DNA of 64,000 nt from Elymus sibiricus. Its lineage: Eukaryota > Streptophyta > Magnoliopsida > Poales > Poaceae. Positions within the stretch are counted from its first letter, which is position 1. Each line of letters opens with the position of its first letter. Location of the stretch: positions 78,617,954 through 78,681,953 of the forward strand of contig CM077665.1 of NCBI GenBank assembly GCA_039707655.1, given 5' to 3'. A program made the translations under genes and the position numbers. The notes under the pieces were generated by a model. That model did no database searches. It was not told where the DNA came from and saw only the letters and a program-made list of their open reading frames with translations. Below are positions 24,446-37,070 of the stretch, piece after piece.

Positions 24446-25000
24446 GCGCCCGACCGCTTTCTTCTTCCTCTCGCTCTCTCTTTCTCGTTCTTGGTCGCCA
24501 GCTCTCTCTCTCTCTCTCGTTTCCTCTCTAAACTCTCTCCCCCTCACCGATCTACTCATTCTTCCACAGATTTTCCGTTCCAAGACGCAGAATCAATAGA
24601 TCATAGCATTCTCCAGCGTCCTACGGTCATTTTGTTTGCAATGGGAAAGTTATTTGTGCGTATGTGAGGAGGAGCCATGGTGGGGTGGAGGAGGTGAGGA
24701 GGTGGTGGGGTGGAGGAGGTGTGGCTGGTGAGGAGGTGGTGGTGTGGAGAGGAAGAAGGGGACACACGCGTCAAAGGTATATTTTTGTTCATGTAGTTTT
24801 AGTGTACATTTTATTTAGTGTACATAGTCATTTTAGTGTACATAGTAATTTTAGGGGAAAGTTAGTGTAGCCGGTAATAATTTTGTATGTGCTGTAGAGT
24901 TTATTTAGTGTACATAGTAATTTTAGCGGATAGTTAGTGTAGCCGGTAATAATTTTGTTCGTTGCGATTAATGAAAGGTGGCAATGCCTGACAGGTGAAA
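24446..25000 (+). promoter_or_regulatory. Leader region of the MULE 1 transposase
   Basis: It contains a CT-rich stretch (24460-24540), a purine-rich GGTGG run (24660-24770), and a direct repeat of about 60 bases (TTTAGTGTACATAGTAATTT ... GCCGGTAATAATTTTG) at about 24833-24885 and 24902-24957. No TATA box stands out. An AG acceptor just before the ATG allows a spliced leader. Confidence 0.4.
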
Positions 25001-27817
25001 ATGTCTGAATCAGTAAATTTGACTGTTTACTACAGCCCTGGTAATGTTCGATATAATGAGTTGGGGGTTGATCTTAGCGAGTTTAAAAATGGCGTCATGA
25101 CACTTTCACACCCGGACATACTGGCCATTAGACATTTGAAACACTGGTTGACTACTAGTTTTGGACTAGATCCTGAAGTATGTTCCGTCAGTATTCATGC
25201 ACTGTGGACAAAATCCTGTAAAAATGTCAAGTGGGAGTTGATGCCGATAGATAGGAGCCAGCATTGGGTGACCCTGTTAAGTCGTTGCCGAGACCGAAGA
25301 ATCCACCCATGTGCCCTAGTGCAACCAGTGGCGAAGGAGGAGAATAGGGTACAACTTCACGTGGCGTATGAACCAGGCCAGGGTAGTCAAGTGGCTAACG
25401 AGAATTATTTATCCGGGTCACAGCCACCGGATGTGGATGCTAGCCAAGCCGAGAAAGAGTCAGACTACATGTCACACAATGTTTGTGGTCATGATACTGG
25501 GCAGAGTATTCAGTCAAAAATATTAGCTGGTTCTGGCGTTGCTGATGGGGATGAGGAAGGCGATGAAATGCATAGGGTGATGGAGGAAGATGACGAGGAT
25601 GGATTTGAGGAGGATCTGGATTCTGAAAATTCCGAGGATGAAGTGGAGGTACCGATTCCTTCTGCATGGGATCAGGACATATCCACCGGCCTTACTGTCA
25701 GCGATGGCCATGAGACTCCATGGCAATACAATCTGAACCAAGTCCAGATAGGGGCTATGTTTGATACAAAGAAAAAATTGAAGTATGCGGTGATAAAGTG
25801 GGCTATGTCTACGCAGAGGGTTTTCCGGACACACATACCGAGTCCAACAAACTATACCGTGAAGTGTGTTGAACCAGGTTGTCCTGGGAAGGTGCACGGG
25901 CACGTGCCAAAGTATGACATCCACTGGCTTGTCACCAATGTGGTCCCACATAATTGTGTGAGGAAAAACCTGTTGGTTAGTCATCCAAACCTGACTTCAA
26001 CTCTCATTGCGCAACTCATGTATACTGAGATAGTGGAGAAGAAAGATATGGAAGCAAAACACATCCAGAGAGCAGTGAAGGTCAGATGGAATTATGACAT
26101 TCCATATGGCAAGGCTTGGAGGGCTAAGCAGAAGGCTATGGAGGAAATGTTTGGGACGTTCTTCGACTCATATGATAATGTTGTCCGTCTCCTTGACAAA
26201 CTGAAGGAGAGAAATCCCGGCACTTATGTTAACATACAACACACGAGGTTGGACATTTTACCAGATCACAAGGTGTTGAAACGAGTATTCTTCTCTTTCG
26301 CTATGTGCATCGAAGCTTTCCGGCATTGTCCTCCTGTGATGTTTGTGGATGGTACATTCCTGACTGGTCAGTACAAAGGGCAAATCCTGACTGCTATTGG
26401 TGTGGACGGGAACAATCAAGTCATCCCACTAGCCATGGCATTTGTGGAGGGTGAGAACTTTCCGAGCTGGGTATGGTTCTTCCGGCAAGTTAAAATTGCG
26501 ATCGTGAAGGACCGACCAAACGTGTGTGTCATTCATGACAGACATCCTGGTATATTGAAGGCCGTGAAGACACTAAGGAATCCAACCGCTGACGAACCAA
26601 CACCTTGGAAGGACTTGCAGAGCCGGTGGTGCATGCGCCATCTTGGGGCTAATTTTTTCTCACAGTTCAAGAACAAGCGGTTGATGAACTTGTTTAAAAA
26701 ATTATGCAAGCAGAACCAGCAGCGTAAATACCATTTTATTTGGTCAAAACTTGATGAGTTCACTAAGAAGCAGGTCTGCGCGAGGAAGAAAATGGAAGCA
26801 GATCAGGTTAAATTAGCAACACTCATGGCGGAGCTAGAGGAGCCAGTAGGTCTTTGTGACTTGCCAGCAATTGACCCTCCTAATACTAAGAGAAAGAAGG
26901 GCAGGGCAATAAAGAATTTTTCTGAGTGGATAGAGAAAGAGCCTCCAGTGATTTGGTCTTTGCTGCATGACACCCATGGAGCTAGGTATGGCCACATGAC
27001 AACCAATCTTGCAGAGGTGTATAACTTTGTACTCAGAGGGAATAGAGCATTGCCACTGACAACTATTGTGGAGGGTGTATTCCATGGCACCTTGAGATAT
27101 TTCAGAGAAAGGCACGAGTTAGCAAAGAAGCATATTGCAGTTAATCAGAACACACCTTATTGTAGCCGTGTCATGGAGTACATGGCTCAGAAGATAAAGA
27201 AAGCAAAAAAGCACACTGTCACACTCATAGGTAATCAGGAAAGGAGGTATGAGGTTCAGCTTCCTACTGATGGTTTTGGTTCTGCAAATGAGGTGAAGAC
27301 GCATGAGGTTAAAATTGGAACGTAATTTTATCCAACTTGTGAGTGTACATGCAACAAACCGCAGTTGTTGCACCTGCCTTGCTCACATGTGTTGGCTGCC
27401 TGTGGCCAGATTGAGTTGGACGCTATCTCCTTCGTGTCTCCATACTATTCAAAAGAGGCAGTACTCAATGTCTGGACAGGTGAGATGACGGGGTTTAGAG
27501 TCGTCGGCAATTTCAACAAGGTAAACGATGGTGAGAGAGTATACATCCCGGATCCAGGACTTCGGCGAACAAGCAGGGGCAGACGCAAGGTAAAGCGCAT
27601 CCGAAACGATATGGACCAATCTGAAGCTGGTGGAGCAACCAGACAATGTTTGCTATGCTCGGCTTATGGGCATAGGATGAAATATTGTCCCGACCTGAAC
27701 AAAGACGGTGCTTCCACATCGACGAGTGCTTCCACATCGACGACTGCGACAACAGTAGCAAGAGGTGGTCGTGGCAGTCGTGGTGGTCGTGGAAGTCGAG
27801 GCCGAAGGGGCGGATAA
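25001..27817 (+). pseudogene. MULE 1 mudrA-like transposase with one in-frame stop
   Basis: The frame from ATG 25001 encodes a MULE-type DDE transposase of about 938 residues. In order: an N-terminal region with an acidic stretch (about 180-220), the Mutator DNA-binding domain (about 250-318, with a Cys/His motif VKCVEPGCPG), the MULE catalytic domain with VMFVDGTF (first Asp, about 450), VIHDRHPG (second Asp, about 512) and NLAEVYN (Glu, about 670), a SWIM finger CTCNKPQLLHLPCSH, a CCHC knuckle CLLCSAYGHRMKYC and an Arg/Gly-rich tail. TAA at 27323-27325 interrupts the frame just before the SWIM finger, and the frame continues unchanged beyond it. The tail after the stop is therefore recently lost, and this copy is probably not fully functional. 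Confidence 0.9.
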
Positions 27818-27867
27818 GGAAGAAATAACTCAAAAGCTATATAATGTGTCGCACTATGTTTTTTTGG

Positions 27868-28110
27868 TAACATGTCTGGACTATGTTTTAATGTGTAATA
27901 TGACGGACTATGTTTTATTCTGTAATATGTGTGGTCTATGTTTTAATGTGTAATATGACGGACTATGTTTTATTCTGTAATATGTGTGGTCTATATTTTA
28001 ATGTGTAATATGATGGACTATGTTTTATTCTGTAATATGTCTGGACGATGTTATAATTTGTAATATGTCTGGGCTATGTTTTCATTTGTAATATGCCTGG
28101 GCTATGTTTT
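27868..28110. repeat. 27-28-bp tandem repeat between transposase and PMD gene
   Basis: About nine units of the form GGACTATGTTTTAATGTGTA + ATATG follow one another. Alternate units are more alike than neighbours, so the array grew as 54-56-bp dimers. The last unit runs into the start region of the PMD gene. Confidence 0.85.
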
Positions 28111-29582
28111 AATTGCAGATATGGCTTCGTATCCGTTGCTTAATGGGAATATCGATAGAGGGCACCGGGCCGCAGATATGGAAGCGGGCAAGAACTTAGA
28201 GGTGTTGATCACTCGCACCCCAAAGCGTAACTGGATGATACACCCTTCATGAGTTGATAGGTATGTGTCGGTATAACGACTTACTATGTTTGACATCCTT
28301 TTGATAGCCGCTAACTGTAAGCTACATTCTATTTATTTTGTAGGTTAAATTGGGCTGGACTTCTACCCTTGGCACGGCTGGTTGAGGGTACATTGGATGA
28401 GTGGGTTGATCTTCCGGAATTGGATGAGGCAGGTGAACCAATGCAGTTACACAAGAAGCAAGTTACACGCTTCTCTTACGACAGGTCACTCCTTACCTGC
28501 TTAGTAGATAGATGGAGACCAGAGACACATACGTTTCACTTTCCCTGGGGAGAGATGGCGCCTACATTACAGGATGTGTCTTACTTGTTGGGATTACCTC
28601 TGGCCGGTGCTGCCATAGGTCCTTTAGAGCCAGAACCTGGTTGGCTAGCATCTATGCATGCCCGTTTTCTGGCTGCGGTGCCAACTACTACTGTGCTAGG
28701 CAACGATCGTCACGGGCCTCTTTATAGGTGGTTGAGCCAGTTTCAGATTGTCTCCTTAGGATATCCCAATGTTGTGTTGTCAGAGGCACAGATTGACCGA
28801 TCCCTAGAGGCATATATTATGTGGTTGTTCGGCAAGACGATGTTCACGGAAAACCACGTGACCACTGTCGATGCACGACTCATCGGTATTGCACGAGAGA
28901 TAGCTGATGCACGTTGCCCGGGGGACATTGTGCAGAGGAGTTTTGGTTCGGCTGTGTTAGCGGCTACGTACAGAGGCCTGTGCAAAGCTTGCCAGTTGAA
29001 GTCTAGAAAATCAGGTATTGTTGGATGTCCACTATTTTTGCAGCTCTGGTCATATGAGAGATTCCCTATTGGTCGACCCTATGTCAGCGTTGAGAAATCT
29101 TTTGGTAATGAGGACATGGCTGGGACTTACGTGCCTTCTATCGGTGACTTGCCTACTATGGGATCTGTTTGGACACGGAGAGAGGTATTTTCATAATTTG
29201 TTACAATATGAATTACTAATATTCAATAGTATTACTAATGTTTGTTGTCAAATACAGAGACAGTTTGCGCATAGCCAGGTGAGGGGCTGCTACCCGTCCT
29301 TCACGGCGCAGTTTGACAGTTTGCACGAGGATCAAGTTATCTGGGAGCCATACTCCGATCATGCTATTTCCTCCAGATGTGCAGATGGGATTTCTGGAAT
29401 GTGCACTAGAGATCGACATTATTGGATGACCAAGGCCAGGTTGGTGTTCGACGTGACGGTTGAGGAGATGGCTATTCATAGGGTATTGAGACAGTTCGGT
29501 CGATGCCAAGAGCCTGACATTCCTGTTATTCCACACTTACCAGATCACGTGCACAAGTAAGTAATACTACTTAACTTGTCAT

Positions 29583-31747
29583 TGTAGGGTAACGCAGCAG
29601 AAAACAAAAAAAAATCCGACCTACGCACCAGCCCAGGACCACTATGGAGACTGCATACAAGGTTTGATCATTTTCGTTACCGACTCGTAGCGCAGCGGAA
29701 GTAGAGTCGATGACGATCGGCGGTGCAGATCCCCGCAGCTAGGATTTTACAACCTCCCAACCGCGAGGATGTATACCCTCATCTGCCCCGCGGACAGCCC
29801 TCCGGGAGGTGGTCAGACAGTCCCCCGGACGGTGTCGCGGACAGCCCTTCGGGAGGACCTCCGAAACTCGGACTGTCACTCGGACAGCCCTTCGGGAGGA
29901 CCTCCGAAACTCAGACGGTCACACGGACAGCCCTTCGGGAGGCACTCTCGAACTAAGACCGAAACTACCATCTCTCTACAGAGTTGCACACATACGGTGT
30001 CATCTATCCGGCAGGGCTTCGCCGTCCAGAACTAGTTCCTGCCGGAACCCAGACAGCCTTTCGGCTCTACGAAACTATTTCGCTGGGAGGGAGAGAAGAA
30101 GCCAGATCATTGCAATGGCACTTGTATGTGAGAAAAGGATGAAGAGATGGCAGCCCTCTCCACCTCTATTTATAGGAAAACCAAGGGCTAGGATGGGCAT
30201 TTCAAAAATACCAAAACTTGCTCATGAAGGAAACACTTTCCAAGGGCAAAATGGGAAAGCAAGTGGGCAAGTGGGGCTCCAAGGTGGAGCCCACTTCTTG
30301 GCCGGCCACAACCCTTGTGGGGGCCCCCCAAGGTGGTCCCTATCCATCCATCCCTTCTAGAAGCCTTTTGGGAAAATATCCCAAAAGGTACTTTTCCAAA
30401 AATATCCCAAAAAGCACTTCACTATTCACGACGACATATTTCAGCGTCTGATCGAACTGAAAATATTCATGTGGGCTTAGAACATTTCCAGTACCCACCA
30501 AAATAATTTTCAATGCGAGCCGGAACAATTCCGGTTTAGTGATTTTCATCTGCGAAAAGCATCTGAAGCGGTTTCGGCAGCTCCGGAACATTTCCGGTTT
30601 TCATCCCGGAAAATTCCAGAAAGTTTCCAGAATGATTCTGGCATCCTCCAAGAATTATCAGGCACGTGCCGAAACCAATTTGACTTAATGGTATCCCCTG
30701 AAACAACTTTTCAGTTTTACCGAAACTGTTCCGGTGTTCTCTCTGCGGAACTTTTCCGCTGTCCGAAACTTTTCCGGTGTCCGAAACTTTTTTCGGTGAT
30801 TTTCTCTCAGACTCCCTGTCTAGTATTCAGCAGATAGATGACCCTTAAGCGTGTGACCCTATAGGTTCGGTGAAGCATAGACATGACCCGGAACCCCTTC
30901 CGATCAATGATCAACATCGGAGCCGTGGACACCCATATTGACCCCTATACCCACACGAATGAATATTCGAGTGAACCTCCAGTTGCCGTGTGCTATTCCT
31001 ATTGCTTCACGATATGTTACAAATACCCGAGGTGAGACATGTTGGCATCCCCGTGGATCAACACCTTGTCCACTATGCCAGTTACCTCGTTGCCGGTATT
31101 GTTCTCTTTTCTCGTTCCCGTGTTCCGGCATCCCTGTGATCAAATCACCCTGTGTCTGGCCAGACGATGATGGATACCGTAACACCGAGAGGGCCCAGAG
31201 ATATCTCTCCATCGTCGGAGGAGCAAATCCCAATCTTGAGCTATCAAGTTACTTGACATACTTTTCCATGAACCCGTAAGCCGCCGTAATAGCCACCCAT
31301 TTACGGATGACGTTTAACAAACCCCAAAGTTCATGAAGCAAGCATGAAGAAACTCGATACTCTCATGGTCTAAGGAATTATGCAAACATTAACTTCCTGT
31401 GTTATTAACCATTAACTTATGACGAATGTATCTCATAGCATAACATCAATCGGGTCGATTCAACACGAGTGTTCTACCAACAATTGTGCCCTCAAAATTG
31501 CCGGCATAGCCATGCCCACGATCAGGAAAACAGGATCATCATGCAATACTTGAGCCAGTCCTAGAGGCTTGACTAGGAATACATTTTACCGTTTATTATC
31601 CCACATGTGCATATGAGTCTTCCTCCGAGCCTCGTGGTTATTGCAGACTCGAGAACCATAGCAGTTATAGCATGGAACATAAACCTAATTATGAACAGGG
31701 AGATAATCAATAACATTTATTATTGCCTCTAGGGCATATCTCCTACA
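29583..31747 (-). repeat. 3' LTR of the Copia element
   Basis: 2165 bp. It contains four copies of a 43-47-bp unit starting GGACAGCCCT(T/C)CGGGAGG at 29792, 29839, 29882 and 29925. These units are also present in the other LTR. Confidence 0.92.
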
Positions 31748-34700
31748 GACTCCCACTTGCACTAGAGTCAATAATCTAGTCAATGCTAATGCACTTTACA
31801 CCTATGGCATACTGGTGTAAAATATGCTTTGCTTGTGGTATAGCCTGATGTCCAACGGATGTGACGACTTCAGCTCCGTGTGTAACTTTGCATATCCTCG
31901 CATTTTATCGCTATCACAAAATTCATATTTTGTCTGGACTTGGCCTTGCATATGTGTGAATCATTGGTCGAAACCTGATTCCTCAGACTGAGCTATGGAG
32001 CAACTATCTGCAATAGTGTCCCATAGACCAAAGCCATCTTGGAACCATACTAAGTTCATGAATGAACTATATGATTCAACAACTTCTTTGTCGCTTCTAA
32101 AGCGTCAACATGCTTAGCCTTTGTTATAGAATTCGCCACAGAATCTTGTTTGGAACAATTTCCAACTACCGTGCCACCATATTATGTATCACACAAAACC
32201 CTCAATTTAAATCGAAAAATCGCATGGAGCATTGATGAAGACTGTATCGATGTAACCTTTTACAACGAACTCTTCATGATCTTCCGCTTGCGAGAAAACA
32301 TGTCATCAGTACTGCTCTAGTACTCAATGACATCTTTCACTGTTGTCCCATGATCAGTACTTTAATCACTATGGTATCTATACTCGCAACAACTTTGGAG
32401 TATTGGACATATCTGGTTGTTTTTACATACCAGGGAATACATGATTAATCCAAACACAAGAGTGTGTGGAATCTCCATCATGTATTTTACTCATCAGTGT
32501 TTTGGGACACCGAGTCTTGCAAAAACTCTTTCCATGTGACTTCGGCAAGAATCACTCCTTGGCGTTTTAAATGCTAAAAGGTTTTAGCATCTTGTCAATA
32601 TGTATTCATTGCTTAGCCCCATTAGGTAAATCTATCTCCATAGATCATCATGCCTAATATTGAGGCTATTTAGCCTAAGCACTTCATCGAAAAACTATTT
32701 TCAAATGAAGTCCTAATTCGTGTCAAGAAATTTATTTCCAATTAACAATGTGTCAAGTACACAAGGTTTTTAGAAATATTATTATGCTCCCACTTACTTT
32801 CTTGAATCACAAGCATCTTCGATACCCATTTGATGAAGTCAAACCCCTTTGACCATTTCATCAAAAACGAAGATTCCAACTCCACTTTGCTCTCTTCTGT
32901 CCATCGCTGGAACTCTGAAGTTTGCATACTTACTAGCATCCTCTGGATTGACAAATTACTTTCGACTGTATCACATACACGTACTAGGTTTCATTTCCAT
33001 CAGATGGAAATCCTTTTGTCATCCATGTTTCATATCTCATGATTGAAATATGTATTAATTGCTAGTTCAACCCGAACCGACTTTAAGCATCGCTACGGTG
33101 AAACAACCTCATCGTAGTCAACTCCTTGAACTTGTTATTTCAACAAGTCGAGCTTTATGGATAAAACATTTTATCCACATCAGTTTATAGTTTCATAAAT
33201 ATTCGTTAGACTCTAAGTCTTCCGAAAGGTGTATCAAGGTTTTAATCTTGAATCACTTATATGGAAACTATCTCGGATTGTATTGGCATTTAGCCAATTC
33301 CGGAGTCAAGGCCCATCAACGCTTCCTTGTGTATCATAGGTATACTGTTGTCTAACAACAATATCTCGTATGCGCACCTGAGAGGTTTGCACGAGTTTTT
33401 CCTACGTGGTTCAGCTGCAAGTTCGACCGAAGTCCATACATCTCATGTAGAGGCTTCCGTATCAGTCGCAGTAGGAAACTCCGGAATCACTTCCAAGGTT
33501 CCTTTCCTTTGACCTGATGATGAAGATACTGGTTATCTCGTCGAGTTGCACTGTCCTCCCACTCACCTTTTGCAAGAACTATTCTCTTCAAAAGCATACC
33601 GTTTTGCGGCAAAACCCTTTGCCTCGGTATAGTGGTGGGGAAATACCCAATGACTTGGGACCTTACAAAGTAGCACTTCTCTGATTTGGAATAGGTTTGT
33701 AACCTTTTACACAAGCCCCATATTCCAAATGTTAAGAAAAGATATAGCATGGTTGGGCGTACCATACCATGGCGTCATTTCAACAGACCCGATGGAGCTC
33801 TTTTCAGTGTAAAAGCCGCAGTCTCTAAAGCATCACTTTAGAAGGGAAAATGGCAAATTTATTTATGTCATCTTTGATCTTACCATGTCATAAATGGTTC
33901 GATTACATCTTCACGGACTTTCCACTTGCAGTGGTGTTCCGGGAGGTGCAAGTTATCAAACCCCTTTCATAACTCATCAGACATTTGCTAAACTTGTAAC
34001 TCAAATATTCCTTTCTGCAATCGAATTTTAGAAACATAATTTTCTTGTTACAATAACTTCTACTTCATTTTTGAAAACCTTATGAATGAATTCAAAAGAT
34101 CCATACTTACGTCTCATCAAGTAAATATCCATATATCTACTTGAGTCATTTCTGAAGATAGATAAATCCACTACTTGCAACAACATTTATTGGACTACAC
34201 ACATCATAATGAATGATCACCAATATGTTCTTTGCTCATTCCTTATGGCCTGTGAACGGTATTTCGGTCACTTCACTTTTCAGAGGAAAGTTGCAAGTGT
34301 CAGATGATTCAAAATCAAACGACATCAAAATCCATCATAATGGAATTTTCCATGCGGGGTTTTCCAATGTGACCAAATGCAGTGCCACACATATGTGGTA
34401 TTCTTTTAGTCTTGCGACATTTAGCGTCAGTGTTATGGATGTATCATATTACCATCAATATTCACAACATACATCCCATCCTGGATGGAAGCATGGCCCT
34501 TCATGTTATTCATAACACCGAACATCAAAAGTTCTCTTATGAATAACCTTCTTGCAAGATACCTTATGCAAAGGGCTAGAGTATATGAAACTCTAAAATG
34601 AATTATGAAAGTAAACCTACAGGTAATGTATTATTATCAATATTCATAACATACGTCTCATTCATAATGAAAGTATGGCGCTTATGTTATTCACAACACC

Positions 34701-37070
34701 GAACATCAAAAGTTCTCTTATGAACAACCTTCTTGCAAGATACCTTATGCAAAAGGGCTAGAGTGTGAAACTCTAAAATGAATTATGAAAGTAAATACAT
34801 AGGGAATACACCGATGGAAGGCATAGTAACATTTACTATGTTCCCTGCGTGTATCTAAACCTCATTCCTGGCTAGTCTTTTTAGGCCATAGTAGTTCTTG
34901 CATCGAGTCGCAACAGAATGCAATCGAGCGGGTATCTTTGTGATAACTCACAATACCCAAGAATTTAGTGATTAACATGTTTAACCATAATTCCCAAGAA
35001 CTATATTTTTGACCAGCCTTCTATACATCAAAAACTTGTATGACATTCATACATGAGCTGGATATTCCAGTCTTCTTTCTTTCTGCCATTATACTTCTAA
35101 CAGTTTAACTTTCAGTATTTCTCCTACTCTCAGAAGAAGCACCCAGCTTAAGAGTGGCGTTAGCCCCGGAATTCCTAGGCGTGAAAGTCTTACTAACACC
35201 CTTCGGACACTTCCTTTCTCTTTAAGTTGTTGTTTTATTCACCTTTCATCATATGACAGGCGTTCTCCTGGATCCCTCTCTTATCAGTCTAATGCATAGT
35301 AAACTCCTTTACTAATAGTTTGCAAACAAACATTGCTTTGGATATCTCATATCTTTTAGCCTTTGTCTTTCTCTGAAAATGATTTTCAGATTCCATGAAT
35401 ATCACATAACTATCCAAACTTTCGAAGTTCGGGTCTCATGGAAGCAAACATATTGCACTTTGACTGAAAAGGAATTCTAGCTTTTGGATCGAAGGACTAG
35501 AGTCACATGATCCATAGCATTAGCGGGAGAATACCGAAAGCATGCGATAGGACAAAGTCCTTCTCGGCACTCTTGAGGACAATCCTCACATTACGTTACC
35601 AACCGTAAAGTTTTAACCAGATATTTAACAACTATTCAATTTTAATAGGGAAGGTGGAAACGCGAGCCATTATTCTACAACTATTATGCAAATCACACTT
35701 AGACAGTGTTCAAAATTAATTGCACTGAGAATTAAAAGAAGTTAATTCAACAGTGCGCTCCCACTCAAATCAATATCTCTCATAATTGATTGTGAGTTAT
35801 ACAAGATCCGCATTTCAATTCGACGCCATTGACGGGTTCATCACTGATGACGTGAATTTCAATCGGTAGGCCAACTTGCCAATCACATCTCTATGTGACT
35901 CTTGTTCATCTTTCGATGCGTGTGTTCTGAGCTCAGGACTGTCCTGCCTGAACGTCAAGACAACCAAGTGATCTCGCTGCGAGGTCTGACCTCACCCGCC
36001 TCACACATCCCTAATCGTTCGTACTCATGTGTACATGTCGTACCCCAAAGAGTTAGGTGCCGTGACGGTGCTACACTTGGGAGAACACTAACTACTTGAT
36101 ATTTTTTGTGAGAGATCACCCTAATAAAAAGCGACTACCGCGCAATCAAGAAGGGTGCATCATAAGGGATAAACATCTCAGGCAATAGCATGATATGGTA
36201 TAGCCCTTTCTGACGGAGAAGTCTTTCATTTCTTCGTCTTCGGCATTCGCGTCGGTGTTCACCTTCGCGAAGATTGCCACCACCTTGTCAATGCACCAGA
36301 TAATATTGCTATCTCTATAGCTAATAAAATAAGTGCATTACTTAAGGTTGACACGCAGGTCATTAAAGTGCAATCATATGGCTCCAGCCATCATGCCGAA
36401 TCATGACACGCAGGTCATGTTAATCAAATTACATCATATAGTCATCTCATACATAATCAAATTATTATGAGCACTGCTATACCACATCATATGCACATGC
36501 AAACCATCCTGCAAAACCAAGTTAGACGCCTCTAATCGGTTCATGCGAAATTTTATTTTACGTGGCTCCTAAGGTTTCGAAACAAACCGAAGCTACCAAC
36601 GTCCATCAAGCATGATAATCCAAGTTGCTAGATTAACCTTCCAGGGTGTATGAAACACGAGATAATAAAATCTCGAGCCCCATACTAAACTTCGTCATAC
36701 GCGTGACCCCCGTGCAGATCATATCTGCATTGCCCTTTTATCTGCGAAACATCCATCTTTCTCAACTATGGTGGAACCCAAAGAACTGTTAGCACTTCGT
36801 TGATTTGTCAATCAGCATACTCAGGAGCAGCATGAAAGGATCGCGGATTGCCAGAACTTTGTGAGATTCCACCATGCCGTCAAGATCAGGACTACGCAAA
36901 TTCCAGGGAAGCAACAAGAACATCGGGTAACAGATTTCATCTGCTAGCCGCACAAATAATTTTCAGTAATAGATCTCATCTACTACCTAATTATATTGTG
37001 CAACACCCATACATCTCTATGTATTCTAGATCGCAACCTGCATCTACGCATAGCACGGCTCTGATACCAC
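31748..37070 (-). other. Degenerate internal region of the Copia element
   Basis: No frame on the minus strand exceeds about 110 codons and stops are frequent. A piece around 33765-33487 (minus) still reads like decayed Copia pol. A tandem duplication of about 165 bp lies at about 34465-34800 (shared ACACCGAACATCAAAAGTTC). LTR-proximal signals (PBS, purine tract) are intact although coding capacity is gone. Confidence 0.7.

Noticed and set aside
24116..24583. 155-codon minus-strand frame over the MULE 1 left terminal repeat
   Set aside because: The frame is open because the 30-bp repeat lacks stops. It crosses the element boundary and the hAT MITE.
29723..30451. Plus-strand frames in the Copia LTR, repeated at 37151-37938
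   Set aside because: LTR sequence with a 43-bp repeat; frames are on the opposite strand to the element and duplicated with the LTR.
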